64,000 nt of DNA, from assembly GCA_021272165.1 (NCBI GenBank), contig JAJSLK010000015.1, positions 1 through 64,000 of the forward strand, read 5' to 3'. The notes beneath the pieces were generated by a model. That model made no database searches. It was not told where the DNA came from and saw only the letters and a program-made list of their open reading frames with translations. Positions 27,541-36,726 of this stretch are shown here, in pieces (position 1 is the stretch's first letter; each line of letters begins with the position of its first letter). This stretch comes from Methylacidiphilales bacterium (GTDB taxonomy: Bacteria > Verrucomicrobiota > Verrucomicrobiia > Methylacidiphilales > UBA1321). The position numbers and the translations under genes are program-made.

Positions 27541-28697
27541 GAGGGAACGAAACCTCTGCGACCAAGCTGATCGAGAGTCCATTCGTACTCGCGGACAAGC
27601 TGATCGACAACCGACCTGGCGCGAAGCTCCTCCGGCATAACCTCCCAGGTATATGTTTCCATTTCGAGGTGGGAGCAGAGCGCCGGATCGCGGGCCAGAA
27701 GATCGAAGAGACCGAGAAGATGGGAGCTGGTGGTCTGGCCGTGGGTAAACCGGGCGGCGTGGAGCGGAACGTGAAAATGGATGCGCCATTCGAGGTCGCC
27801 GGGCGACTGCGCTAGAGCGAGATCGAGATCCCGATCGATGCGGAGCGAACCATCGGCGGCGCGAGCCATGACCTGATGGAGATAGGTATTGTCGGCGAAT
27901 GGCCGCAACCACTCGCGGGTGACGGAATCAGGAACGACCTGGAGAGCGGAGCTGAGATGGATTTTGCTGAGGCGGATACCGTCCTTTTGAAATGCGGCAA
28001 CAGCGGTGGCGGGCTCCTCGTATTCCACGGCGAGGTGGCAGGCATCGTAATTCACGCCAAGGAAGGTGCGTAGGCGCGGATCATGAGGCCGGTCGTTTTC
28101 CATTTCCCGGAAAAAGCGGACGGTTTCGGCGGTGTTTTCGAAAAGGCCGAGAGGCTCCGGCTCGACGCCGAGATGGAGGCGGCGTCCGTAGCGATGCGAA
28201 CAGTTTTCGATGTGGTCGATACACTGCCAGAGATGGCGGCGGATTTGGTCCCGCTGAATAGGTGAAGTAATAAAAGGCTTGAAGGAGCCGGGGAGCGTGC
28301 TGACGCTGCCTTCGACGCCCTCGGGAACAAGTTGCGCAACGATATCGAAGAGGCGGTTGGTGTAAGCGGGCCGTTCAGGATTGGTCCAATCGGGAAGGTA
28401 GACGGCCTCCTTGACGCGGGCGCCATGGAAGCGCCCGAAAGGAAATCCGTTAATCGTAAAAACATAGCAGTTGTGGCGCTGAAGCCAGTCGCGGAAAGCG
28501 GCGAGCGTGGCGGGTTCGCTCAACTGGCGCGAAGCGAGATCGCTCAGACGCAGACCAATCGCATAGGGGCGACCGGCGGAAACGCGGTCGCGGACGGCAA
28601 GCGTGTATTCTTCAAGAGAGGCCAGTGTCTGGGGCCAATCGTCACCGCGATGGATATTGGTGCAGTAGGCGAGGTGAAGATTATTTTTCAGCCGCAT
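27537..28697 (-). CDS. eboE: EboE-like metabolite traffic protein, xylose-isomerase-like TIM barrel
   Basis: The 386-residue product belongs to the sugar phosphate isomerase/epimerase-like TIM-barrel group used in ebo clusters. Supporting segments are [14 protein letters not shown] near the N-terminus, the strand [10 protein letters not shown] with a Glu ligand, [13 protein letters not shown] and KIHLSSALQ, and [10 protein letters not shown], which together supply the Glu/Asp/His metal ligands of the fold. The start is ATG 28697 ([10 protein letters not shown]), overlapping the EboB 3' end by 17 nt; an upstream in-frame extension of 34 codons is the shadow of eboB. It is soluble, with no signal peptide. 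The reaction it catalyses is not known; genetic work on cyanobacterial ebo ties the cluster to scytonemin precursor export. Confidence 0.88.
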   Translation of the reverse strand: MRLKNNLHLAYCTNIHRGDDWPQTLASLEEYTLAVRDRVSAGRPYAIGLRLSDLASRQLSEPATLAAFRDWLQRHNCYVFTINGFPFGRFHGARVKEAVYLPDWTNPERPAYTNRLFDIVAQLVPEGVEGSVSTLPGSFKPFITSPIQRDQIRRHLWQCIDHIENCSHRYGRRLHLGVEPEPLGLFENTAETVRFFREMENDRPHDPRLRTFLGVNYDACHLAVEYEEPATAVAAFQKDGIRLSKIHLSSALQVVPDSVTREWLRPFADNTYLHQVMARAADGSLRIDRDLDLALAQSPGDLEWRIHFHVPLHAARFTHGQTTSSHLLGLFDLLARDPALCSHLEMETYTWEVMPEELRARSVVDQLVREYEWTLDQLGRRGFVPS

Positions 28698-29523
28698 CGG
28701 AGGGATTTTCGCACGCGGTTTCGTCGATGCGGAATTTAGGATTTTGGCCGAGAAAGCGGCGTGGGTTTTGGTAGATGAGCCGGTCGATGGCGGTCTCACT
28801 ATGGCCGCGACGTTTCATTTCGAGGGCGGTCTTGGGCACGGCAAGCGGATCGCTCTGGCCCCAATCGCAGGCGCAGTTGAGCCAAAGGCGCTGCGTGCCG
28901 TAGATTTCAATCATATCGATGGCGCGGGCCGGCGAACATTTGGAGGTGGGGTAGAGTGTGATGCCGGCCCAGAAACCGGCATCGAGAACGAGGTCGACGG
29001 TGTGTTCCTCGACGTGGTCGATGATGACGCGGGAGGGATCAACGCCGGGGTTTTGCTTGAGGCAATCGAGGATGAGTCGCGTGCCTTTCCACTTGTCCTC
29101 GAGGTGTGGCGTGTGGATCAGGATCATCTGCCGGTGACGGACGGCCAGGTCGATATGTTTTTCGAGAACGGCGACCTCGTGGCGACTGTTCTTGTTGAGG
29201 CCGATTTCGCCAATGCCGAGGACATTGGGCCGGTCGAGAAACGAAGGAATGATGGCGAGGACTTCCTCGGCGAGGGTGAGATTCTCGGCCTCCTTGGGAT
29301 TGAGACAGAGCCAGCAGAAATGGGGCAGGCCGAATTGCGCGGCGCGGCGGGGTTCGTGCTCGGTGAGCTGGCAAAAATAATCGAAGAAACCGTCGACAGA
29401 ACTGCGGTCGAATCCAGCCCAGAAGGCGGGCTCACAGATGGCGCGGCAGCCGGCAGCGGCCATGGTTGCATAGTCGTCCGTCACACGACTGACCATGTGG
29501 GCATGAGGCTCGATATAGCGCAT
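28681..29523 (-). CDS. eboB: EboB-like TatD-family metal-dependent hydrolase
   Basis: This 280-residue TIM-barrel hydrolase of the TatD/amidohydrolase class has the metal-binding H7-x-H9 motif (EPHAHM) and the conserved Glu in GIGEIGLNK. Later metal residues lie in [14 protein letters not shown] and the Asp in CACDWGQSD. TatD proteins are DNases or deoxyribonuclease-like hydrolases, but ebo paralogues form a distinct group with unknown substrate. ATG 29523 is preferred to a TTG at 29535, because GGA lies about 8 nt before it. It precedes EboE and follows a small unknown protein with a 15-nt gap. Confidence 0.86.
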   Translation of the reverse strand: MRYIEPHAHMVSRVTDDYATMAAAGCRAICEPAFWAGFDRSSVDGFFDYFCQLTEHEPRRAAQFGLPHFCWLCLNPKEAENLTLAEEVLAIIPSFLDRPNVLGIGEIGLNKNSRHEVAVLEKHIDLAVRHRQMILIHTPHLEDKWKGTRLILDCLKQNPGVDPSRVIIDHVEEHTVDLVLDAGFWAGITLYPTSKCSPARAIDMIEIYGTQRLWLNCACDWGQSDPLAVPKTALEMKRRGHSETAIDRLIYQNPRRFLGQNPKFRIDETACENPSDAAEK

Positions 29524-29538
29524 GGCCGCGTCCAAAAA

Positions 29539-29802
29539 TCAGAAGCGGGACCAGGCGCCAGCGGCGGATTTGGCACCGGCTTCAGCGACGGGCTCGGCGG
29601 TGGGATCGCTGAGAAGAAGCAGGATTTTACGGGCCTTGTCGGAACCGGGCGCGGCGAGTTCGGCCAGCGCGGCCCGGAGCGATTTAAGCCGGAAGTCGTC
29701 CTGGCCTTCCGCACGGTCGATGCGGTCGAGAAAAGCGGCGAGGTCGATCAACCGGGAGCGGGCTTCGGGGAAGTAGATATCCGTAAGGCGGGTGCGGTCC
29801 AT
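29539..29802 (-). CDS. Small protein of unknown function preceding the ebo genes
   Basis: This 87-residue protein has no signal peptide or membrane segment. A helical, charged core (ARSRLIDLAAFLDRIDRAEG, then RLKSLRAALAEL) precedes a motif-like tail LLLLSDPTAEPVAEAG. I do not recognise it. Its place directly before EboB, where EboA would normally lie, makes it a candidate functional substitute or an ebo accessory factor; it is far shorter than EboA (about 240 residues) and shows no obvious similarity. The start ATG 29802 follows the previous stop by 11 nt and is inside the same transcription unit. Confidence refers to being a real gene. Confidence 0.7.
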   Translation of the reverse strand: MDRTRLTDIYFPEARSRLIDLAAFLDRIDRAEGQDDFRLKSLRAALAELAAPGSDKARKILLLLSDPTAEPVAEAGAKSAAGAWSRF

Positions 29803-29813
29803 GGCGGCTGATT

Positions 29814-31010
29814 TCAAATGCCCGGATGAATCATCTCGAGCGTACGCACGCAGTAGGAGGTGACGAGGACGGGATCCTTCTCCCACCAGCGGCCGCTCTG
29901 GGTGTTGACCCACGAGCCGTTGCTGGCCTGGAGATCAAGAAGCTTCAGGGTAAGATCCTGGCGCCAGTCAGCGGTTTTGCCCTCGGAAAGATTGATCTGG
30001 TCGGCGCCATAGACGGAAAGGGCCTTGGCCATGGTGTGGTAGTAGTAATAGAGACCAGAGGCGCCGAGGCCGGGATTTTCCTTCACGGTGTAGTTGCGGC
30101 TGAGCCAGTCGTGGACGGCGGTGACGCGCGGGTCTTCGCGGGTGAGGTCGGCGTAGATGTAACTGAGCAGGCCGGAATAACTCATGCTGCCGTAGGAGCG
30201 GGGAACTTTTTTGCCGTCCCTATCGTCGAAGGCGTGGTTGTCCTCGGCAACCGGCGTGTAGATGAAACCGCCGCGGTTGCTGGCATCGCCGGTGACCCAG
30301 GGCTGAGCGTTGGCGGCGGGGAGATTCTGGCAGCGTTGGAGAAAAGCGACGGCGGCGTCCCAGTTGAGATCCTTGCTGGCGGGGATGTCCTGATCGTAGA
30401 CCATGCTGCGGGTTTCACGGAGGGCCTCGAGCGCGAAGGCGGTGTTGGAGACATCTGAGTGCGGGCCGTCGTCACCATAGCCGATGCCGCCTTCGTAGGG
30501 ATTCGTTTTGCCGTCCTGCTTGGGATAGAAATTTTGCTGACCAGCGAGAAAAGCACGGGCGCGGCGGAGAACAGCGTCGTATTTCTCCGGATCGGCGGCA
30601 TTGAGGGCCAGAACGACGACGGAGGTGTTGTAGTTGGCGAGGGCCTGGCCGTAAATGCCGCCATCGGGTTTGGCGGAGCGGAGAAGGAAGTCGTAGCCCT
30701 TGCGGACAAAATCGGGGGGATGCGCCTTGACCACCCCGGAGGGTTCCCCGACAAAGCCGAGAAGAACCAGGCCGGTCAGGGCGGGATAATCGGCATTGGA
30801 CCAGAAGCCGGCGGAGTCCTGCTTGTCCTTGAGATAAAGAAGACCTTTTTCAATGGCGTGCTCGATTTCGAGCTGGAGCGAGCGATCTTTCGCCCGGGGA
30901 ATGGCCGCGGCGGCTTCAGCCCGGGCGACCAAAGGCGGAAGTGAAGGAAGACCCGCGCCGATGGAAGCGGAGGCGCCGAAGAGAATGCGAAGAAATGTGG
31001 AGCGGTTCAT
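29814..31010 (-). CDS. Secreted squalene-cyclase-like alpha/alpha-barrel repeat protein
   Basis: This 398-residue protein starts with a signal peptide (MNRSTFLRILFGASASIGAG..., cleavage near residue 34). The rest consists of prenyltransferase/squalene oxidase repeats recognised by glycine-aromatic motifs: YLKDKQDSAGFW, RSAKPDGGIYG, GGIGYG, NRGGFIYTP and LQASNGSWVNTQ. The catalytic DxDD motif of class II terpene cyclases is not found, so cyclase activity is unlikely; proteins of this type in planctomycetes and verrucomicrobia are taken as envelope binding proteins. The start is ATG 31010, overlapping the YdjY-like stop by 4 nt. A related but distinct protein lies upstream. Confidence 0.8.
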   Translation of the reverse strand: MNRSTFLRILFGASASIGAGLPSLPPLVARAEAAAAIPRAKDRSLQLEIEHAIEKGLLYLKDKQDSAGFWSNADYPALTGLVLLGFVGEPSGVVKAHPPDFVRKGYDFLLRSAKPDGGIYGQALANYNTSVVVLALNAADPEKYDAVLRRARAFLAGQQNFYPKQDGKTNPYEGGIGYGDDGPHSDVSNTAFALEALRETRSMVYDQDIPASKDLNWDAAVAFLQRCQNLPAANAQPWVTGDASNRGGFIYTPVAEDNHAFDDRDGKKVPRSYGSMSYSGLLSYIYADLTREDPRVTAVHDWLSRNYTVKENPGLGASGLYYYYHTMAKALSVYGADQINLSEGKTADWRQDLTLKLLDLQASNGSWVNTQSGRWWEKDPVLVTSYCVRTLEMIHPGI

Positions 31011-31732
31011 GGTTTGGCGGAGCTGGAGAGGGTTAGGGTGATTTCGACCGGAGTATCCAAAGGCGGGACTTCCTCGTCCCGCACCTCCCAAATTTCATCA
31101 TTATCGTAGCCCGGGCGGGGGTTGTTGACAAGGGCAGTGGGGTCGGTGATGACGGAGATGAGAGAGAGTTCCGAGTCGGCCAGAAAGACGCCGTTTTCGA
31201 TCATGGATCCATTATAGGTCCAGGGACCGGACGACATCGGCAGATGGGTCTGCAAATCGAAGATCCAGTCCTCCGCGGCGACTTTGGCCGGCTTTCCGTC
31301 CTTGTTCCATGTCACAGAAACAAGGATGGGCAAGCCTTTGATTTTCGGTGCGGAATGGAGATAGCCCTCGTCGATGGCCTGAGGCGGAGCCTTCTCTTCC
31401 ATGTTTTCGGCCGGATTCTGCTCCAGGCCGATCAGGAGCATGGCAACATGAATGTCGTGCGGCAGCAGGGCCGTGGAAAAAAGGCTTTCGTGGGTTTTGC
31501 CCTTTTCGTTGACGAGGAGATATTCGATGAAGCCCTCCCGCTGGTTGATCTTGGCGGGAAAGGATATGGAGTGACTGGGTTTATCGAGACGAATGCCTTT
31601 ATAATCGTAAATGCCGGGACTGATCTGGTGCAGAAGCGCGGCTGGGTCAGGCTTGGCAGTGCCCGGATTCTGCGGAGCAGTGTTGGTCTCCGTTGCGGCA
31701 AAAAGGGAGGCGAGGAGAAGCGGAAGAATCAC
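31007..31732 (-). CDS. YdjY-domain-like protein
   Basis: This 241-residue protein has a hydrophobic N-terminus (MILPLLLASLFAA), probably a signal peptide, and a domain with ISFPAKINQREGFIEYLL, then KTHESLFSTALLPHDIHVAMLL, which fits the YdjY domain found in planctomycetes and related bacteria. The start is GTG at 31732. YdjY itself is of unknown function. The motif KTHESL plus conserved His in LLPHDIHVAML is a hallmark. It is 6 nt downstream of the NPCBM gene and overlaps the next start, so it belongs to the same transcription unit. Confidence 0.72.
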   Translation of the reverse strand: MILPLLLASLFAATETNTAPQNPGTAKPDPAALLHQISPGIYDYKGIRLDKPSHSISFPAKINQREGFIEYLLVNEKGKTHESLFSTALLPHDIHVAMLLIGLEQNPAENMEEKAPPQAIDEGYLHSAPKIKGLPILVSVTWNKDGKPAKVAAEDWIFDLQTHLPMSSGPWTYNGSMIENGVFLADSELSLISVITDPTALVNNPRPGYDNDEIWEVRDEEVPPLDTPVEITLTLSSSAKP

Positions 31733-31738
31733 GGCCGG

Positions 31739-33439
31739 TTATTCCCGAATGGCAACCGGGTCGAGGAAGAGCGTTTTCGTTCCGGAAACGGTAGAGTCAG
31801 TGACGATGGTGAGCAATTTGGGTGATTGAAGGCCAAGGCCGACAAAGCGGGGCTGGTCGCCAGCCTTGAAGGCCGGAGTGCGGGCGATTTCCCGGCCATC
31901 GGCCAGAATCCGGACGATGACCTGGGCATTGGCTGCGGAGCCGGGAGCAAGCGCCACTCTTGCGGCGAGACTGGAAAACTTGCCGGAAAGCGGAAAGTTC
32001 ACCGATGTGCCGGCGGGGATGGAAATGATCTGCTCCTGATTGGGGCCGGTCCAGGTCTCGACAGATGGAGCTGGAGCGGGGGGAAGCGTGGATGATTTCC
32101 AGGGAAGCTCGATGAGGGGCTGAACCCGGGTCTGGCCAGCGCGGACCTGGGCAACCTCGTCATTTCCGGCCAGAACAGTACAACCGGAGACTTCCGCGGA
32201 GACGGTTTGATCACCACTGACGTCAAGCGACTTGGCGCGAATGATTGAGCCATCCCGGAGACGGACTTCGAGGTCGGAAGGTTGCGGCTCGACCGGTTGA
32301 TAGACAACCGCACGGACCGAATCGCCATAGTAGGAATTGAGACCGAGAAGCGTGGAATTGATGGTGACGGAACTTCCTTGAACTGACTGGATATCGGTGG
32401 CCAGGAAATCGCCGTTTTTCAAGATAATGCCAGTCTGGGAGGCGACATCGGCGATCTGGGCTAACGTGACCGGATGGATAATCACAGCCGCGATCTGATC
32501 GGGGGTGAGAGCAACCTGAAATTTACCGCGAGCAAGGAGACCGCTTTTGGCATCGGAGCTATATTCACCGGAGATGAAGGAACCGCTACGGAGAAGAACG
32601 CCGGGAGGAAGGCTGATGCTTTCGGCCGGAGCGGGGGAGAAAGTAACTTGATCAAGGTCGGCATGACCGGTATCGCTTTCGGCAAAGGTATCGATAGAAA
32701 GCCCCATCCAGGCGCTGACCGGAAGCTTTAATGCAGTCTGGAAAATGATTTCCCATTTACTGCCGTCACTGGAGATGGAGGCATCGATGCTGGGACCGCT
32801 GCGCGAAAGACGAAGCCAGATGGGCGGCGGGTCGGAAACAAAATTAGTCCAGCCCGCATGACCGGTATTGCCGTCACGGTTGCGAAAGAGACCGCCGCCG
32901 TCCGCCGAAACTCCCATGGCGAAATGAGGGGAAAAGGGATCGAGACTTTCGCGGATCATTGGTCCGGCCTGGGTCAGCGAGGCAGCCGGGGGCGGCCGGT
33001 GCTCGACATTCTTGAGACGGACGGTGACCTGGCTGTCGCCGGAAACCATGTGTCCCAAGACAAAATATTTGTCCTTGTCCTCCTTGCCCTGGAGATTGCA
33101 GCCGGAACCGACCAGCGTGAGGATTCCGTTGTCGTAGGTAAAAGAGCCTGGGCGCGAGGGATTGCCGATGTCCTGACCCTTGAAATCGACCGGCAACTGC
33201 TTCGGGCTGTCGACGGAGGAAAAGTAATTGAGCTGGAAAGGCGCGTCGCCGAAATCGGCTTCCAGCACATCGGTGAGATTGATGTCGGATGAGGATCCAT
33301 CAACGTGGATGGCGGTGGAACTGAGAGTCAGCGTGCCATCCGTTTCCGGGCCATTGCCAAGAGTGAAAACACTGCCGGCCTGTGCCAGGCCCAGGGAGGA
33401 AACGACAAAGAATCCGGCAAGAGGCAATACGGTCTTCAT
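31739..33439 (-). CDS. Secreted NPCBM/NEW2-like beta-sandwich protein
   Basis: This 566-residue protein has a signal peptide (MKTVLPLAGFFVVSSLGLAQA). A concanavalin-like domain follows, with PAASLTQAGPMIRESL, GVSADGGGLFRNRDG and IWLRLSRSG, which resembles the DUF1349/LamG-type fold at about residues 75-255. Residues 260-440 contain repeated small beta domains, and the final about 120 residues (PLSGKFSSLAARVALAPGS, VIVRILADGREIARTPAF) match the NPCBM carbohydrate-binding-like domain. This suggests an extracytoplasmic glycan- or ligand-binding protein. No catalytic motif is evident. It sits between the two squalene-cyclase-like proteins. Confidence 0.72.
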   Translation of the reverse strand: MKTVLPLAGFFVVSSLGLAQAGSVFTLGNGPETDGTLTLSSTAIHVDGSSSDINLTDVLEADFGDAPFQLNYFSSVDSPKQLPVDFKGQDIGNPSRPGSFTYDNGILTLVGSGCNLQGKEDKDKYFVLGHMVSGDSQVTVRLKNVEHRPPPAASLTQAGPMIRESLDPFSPHFAMGVSADGGGLFRNRDGNTGHAGWTNFVSDPPPIWLRLSRSGPSIDASISSDGSKWEIIFQTALKLPVSAWMGLSIDTFAESDTGHADLDQVTFSPAPAESISLPPGVLLRSGSFISGEYSSDAKSGLLARGKFQVALTPDQIAAVIIHPVTLAQIADVASQTGIILKNGDFLATDIQSVQGSSVTINSTLLGLNSYYGDSVRAVVYQPVEPQPSDLEVRLRDGSIIRAKSLDVSGDQTVSAEVSGCTVLAGNDEVAQVRAGQTRVQPLIELPWKSSTLPPAPAPSVETWTGPNQEQIISIPAGTSVNFPLSGKFSSLAARVALAPGSAANAQVIVRILADGREIARTPAFKAGDQPRFVGLGLQSPKLLTIVTDSTVSGTKTLFLDPVAIRE

Positions 33440-33457
33440 GACAACCGGGAAAGACAG

Positions 33458-34558
33458 TCAGCGCTGATAGAGGGGAACGTAGCCGTAGGGCAAGGAGAGG
33501 ATGGTGGTGAAGACGGCGGTGCACCAGTTGGAGCCGACATCATGGGCATTGGGATCAATGCTATCGCTCCAATGGCTCATGCCACCCTCGGTGGTGACGT
33601 GGGACATAAGGTAATGTCGGCCAAAGGTATCGTAGTAGGTTTTCCAGACGTTGCCGCCGATGAGGTAATGGGCGACGGCGGCATAGTAATTTCCATAGGT
33701 AAGCCATTCGGTGTGCCAGCCCGGTTCATTGCACTGGGAAACCGTCGCCATCACAAATTTTGAACCGTCGCCCACCATGGGATCGTTGTAAAGGCCGGTG
33801 ATTTGAAGGGCATAGATGGCGGCGGAGGTGCGGGCAAACCCCGGGCCCGGCTGGCCCGCCATGTAGGCGAAGCCGCCCTCCGGGGTGCGGCAGCGCTTGA
33901 TGTAGGCGACGGCCTTATCAATGACGTTTTGGGGTACAGCAATACCCGCGCGCTTGGCTGCGCAGAGGGCGACGGTCTGGGGGACGGTGACAGAAATATC
34001 GGCGTCGCGGGAGCCGGGTTGATAGCGCCAGCCGCCTTCAGGATTCTGGCCGTGGATGATGAGCAGGACGACATGCTGAAGCTTGGTGCGGATGGCGGGA
34101 TCCTGAGTCTCGCCGTAGACTTCGGCCAGAACCATGGTGGCAAGACCGTGACTGTACATGTAGTGGTACTGGTCGTTTTCGCGGAACATGCCGTCGGGCT
34201 GGACAGCGCTAAGCAGGAATTGGAGACCCTTTTTGACCTGCTTGGCGTAGGGGCCCTCCTCGGGGAGGTTGCCGTTGGCCAGGAAAGCCATCATTACGTA
34301 GGCGGTCATGGCGACGGGCCACGAATTGTTGGGGTGGGACTTGTCGCCACTCCAGGAACCATCGGGTAATTGCTGGGAGGCAAGATATTTGAGGGCACCG
34401 TCGATGACGACTTCGGTCTGGCGGTCAACCTTGACCGTATCGGCACCCGAAGTCTCCGATACCTGGGCCCGGCCATAGGGCAGAGGCAGTATCAGGAGCA
34501 GGCCCAAAAGGAGAGCGACGAAAAGACGGCACCCGCCAGGAGGATGGCGAACCTTCAT
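33458..34558 (-). CDS. Secreted squalene-cyclase-like repeat protein (first copy)
   Basis: This 366-residue protein begins with a signal peptide (hydrophobic LFVALLLGLLLILPL, cleavage near GRA). Repeats of the prenyltransferase/squalene oxidase type are clear: SQQLPDGSWSGDKS, SAVQPDGMFREND, HGQNPEGGWRYQPGS and RCRTPEGGFAYMAGQ. No DxDD acid motif is present, so it is unlikely to cyclise isoprenoids. Proteins of this kind are common next to MoxR/VWA operons in the PVC group; their function is not established. It overlaps the coiled-coil gene by ATGA and is followed 18 nt later by the NPCBM gene. Confidence 0.8.
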   Translation of the reverse strand: MKVRHPPGGCRLFVALLLGLLLILPLPYGRAQVSETSGADTVKVDRQTEVVIDGALKYLASQQLPDGSWSGDKSHPNNSWPVAMTAYVMMAFLANGNLPEEGPYAKQVKKGLQFLLSAVQPDGMFRENDQYHYMYSHGLATMVLAEVYGETQDPAIRTKLQHVVLLIIHGQNPEGGWRYQPGSRDADISVTVPQTVALCAAKRAGIAVPQNVIDKAVAYIKRCRTPEGGFAYMAGQPGPGFARTSAAIYALQITGLYNDPMVGDGSKFVMATVSQCNEPGWHTEWLTYGNYYAAVAHYLIGGNVWKTYYDTFGRHYLMSHVTTEGGMSHWSDSIDPNAHDVGSNWCTAVFTTILSLPYGYVPLYQR

Positions 34559-36726
34559 TGCGTGGTGGCTTGGTCGGCCAAATTCTTCATGTACTGGTCG
34601 ATCATCGGCGCATATTCCTGCGGCCGCTTTTCCTCCTGGGTGACATCAACGGCCCCGCGCTGGCGCTTGACCAGGGCGATGAATTTGTCGGCGCCGTTGG
34701 CCCCATGAAGGGTGCCCTTGCGGTTATCCCCACCTGCAATATGCGTGGAATGGTTGACGACATTCCCTGAAATGCGGGACGGCTGCTGGCCGGGAGGAGG
34801 AGGAGCAGAGGCCATGGCTTCGGCGACCTTGGCCTGCGCCTTGGCTAGGGCCTGCTGGGCCTTGGCGGCGTGGTCGGCGGTCCCGTGAGCATCCTTTTTC
34901 CCGGCGGCATCCTTGCCCTTGGCGATTTCATCCTGGGCAGCCTTCACGTCTTTCTGGGCGTCCTGGGGAAGCCCCGGAGTATTGGCGGCATCCTGGGCGT
35001 TCTTGTCGGCATCGCCGAGAGCCTTGTCGGCGGCATCGGTATCGGGCGTGCCGGGAGGAGGAGGCTGGGCATCGGCCTGGGCGTCGCCGGCATCATCCTG
35101 CGACTTCTGAAGTGCGGCTGCGGCGTTATCGAGATCGTTGGCATTGGCGTCGGGTTGCTCCTGCTGTTGATCCTTGGCGATTTCCTTATCGAGTTCCTTG
35201 TCTGCCTCGGTGAGATCGTTGATGGCTTGGTCCTGGTTCTTCTGGGCGTCGTCCGTCTTGTTCGTATCGTTCAAGTCTTTATCGGCTTTATCCATCGCAT
35301 TGGCGGCATTTTTTATCGCCTGGGCCGCCGTAAGCGAAAGAGGCTGCGCATCGGTCTGCAGGTTGGAGGTGTCCTGCTGGAGCTTGTCCTGCTTCTTCTG
35401 GGCGTCGTCGAGGGTGTTTGGATCGTTGTTGGCCTGGTTGGTTTCCTGGGCGACCTGCTTCTGCTGCTGGATGGCGGCCTCGATCTTCTGCTTCATTTCC
35501 TGCATTTTGGCGACGGGATCCTTATTCGCGTCCTCTTCGGCCTTCTCGGCATCGGCGACCTGTTGCTCGAGTTTTTTCTGCGCTTCCAGGAGCTTGGCGA
35601 TGGCGTCGTTCTGCGGCGGGACGGCCAGCGCGAAAACGCTAAGGTCCCGCAGCATGGAACGGCTCATCTGCATGGGGGTGAGGGAATCCTTGACAAGGGC
35701 GGAGGCGTCGGGGCTGAGCGACTGAAGATCCTGCTGAAGGAGATCGGCCTTGTCGACGATAACGACCTGCTTGTCCTTGAGGCTGGCGTCCATGGTCTTG
35801 CTGCTGATGGCGCCGTTGGTCTGCTCCAGGACTTTTTTCTGGCTTTCGATCAACTGGGCGAGGTCGCCGTCCAGGGAGGTAAGGGCGTCGACGAGATCAG
35901 GCGGCGGATTGAGATCGCGGGTGATGCGGCGGAGTTCGTCGCGGGCGATTTTTTGCTCACCGACGGCCCGGAGAAGATTGCCGGAGCCGATTTCATTTTC
36001 CGACTGCGTCAGGGCCTGCTGAAGCTTGCCGGTTTTCAAATCGGCCATGGCCTGTTCCATGTTGGTGGTATCGTCGGTGCTGTCCTGGATTGCTTTGGCC
36101 AGCATGTCCTGGGCTTGGGCGACGTCACTGGCGATGGCCGTCTGGTCAGTCTGGACGATCTGTACGGTGGTCTGGTCCATGGACGAGACCTGGGAGGCAG
36201 ATTGACCAACCGTGCGTGTGGCCACTTCCGCGGTGGTGCGGAGCGTCTCGGTCTGGCGATCGGTCAACTCCTTGAAGCGGAGAGGCAATTCGTAAGCGGC
36301 CTGGCGTTGGGCGTATTCCTTCAGGATTTGCTGGAACTGAACGATGATTCCCTTCTGGCCGGTGAAGGCCTTGACGGCGCTTTGCTGCGTGACATTGGTA
36401 TCGTTGGACTGGGCCGCCTGCTGAAGAGCGGTAATAACGCGCTCCATCTCTGGGCCGGAGAGATTGTTGAGGGCGGCCTTGGTGGCGAGAAGGACTTTAT
36501 TGTCGTCACCGGAAATGCCGTTGGCGGCGAGTTCGTCGATGAGAGTCTGCACCTGATCAACGACGGACGAGGTGTGATTGCGAATGTCCTGCTGGTCGGC
36601 CTGACTTTGCTGGATCAGGTTTTTGGAAATTTCCTGGCCCGGGGCCGGACCGGAAAATGCGATTGCCATCAGGAAGGAGCCAAGGGCAACACCAACACCC
36701 CGGCGAAGGGAGGAAATGTGTTTCAT
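34555..36726 (-). CDS. Secreted, acidic coiled-coil protein
   Basis: This 723-residue protein starts MKHISSLRRGVGVALGSF, a signal peptide with likely cleavage near GQE. The body is almost entirely helical and rich in Gln, Ala, Asp and Lys, with long coiled-coil stretches (AKLLEAQKKLEQQVADAEKAEE is one). From about residue 470 the composition becomes strikingly biased to Asp, Ala, Lys and Gln (TNKTDDAQKNQDQAINDL), then a short proline-rich segment. No catalytic domain is seen. The start ATG 36726 was chosen over an in-frame ATG at 36750, because MKHISS begins the signal peptide. It probably lies in the periplasm or envelope as a structural or scaffold protein. Confidence 0.72.
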   Translation of the reverse strand: MKHISSLRRGVGVALGSFLMAIAFSGPAPGQEISKNLIQQSQADQQDIRNHTSSVVDQVQTLIDELAANGISGDDNKVLLATKAALNNLSGPEMERVITALQQAAQSNDTNVTQQSAVKAFTGQKGIIVQFQQILKEYAQRQAAYELPLRFKELTDRQTETLRTTAEVATRTVGQSASQVSSMDQTTVQIVQTDQTAIASDVAQAQDMLAKAIQDSTDDTTNMEQAMADLKTGKLQQALTQSENEIGSGNLLRAVGEQKIARDELRRITRDLNPPPDLVDALTSLDGDLAQLIESQKKVLEQTNGAISSKTMDASLKDKQVVIVDKADLLQQDLQSLSPDASALVKDSLTPMQMSRSMLRDLSVFALAVPPQNDAIAKLLEAQKKLEQQVADAEKAEEDANKDPVAKMQEMKQKIEAAIQQQKQVAQETNQANNDPNTLDDAQKKQDKLQQDTSNLQTDAQPLSLTAAQAIKNAANAMDKADKDLNDTNKTDDAQKNQDQAINDLTEADKELDKEIAKDQQQEQPDANANDLDNAAAALQKSQDDAGDAQADAQPPPPGTPDTDAADKALGDADKNAQDAANTPGLPQDAQKDVKAAQDEIAKGKDAAGKKDAHGTADHAAKAQQALAKAQAKVAEAMASAPPPPGQQPSRISGNVVNHSTHIAGGDNRKGTLHGANGADKFIALVKRQRGAVDVTQEEKRPQEYAPMIDQYMKNLADQATTQ

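Noticed and set aside
29814..34558. Terpene cyclase activity for the two squalene-cyclase-like proteins
   Set aside because: No DxDD motif and both are secreted; only the repeat fold is supported.
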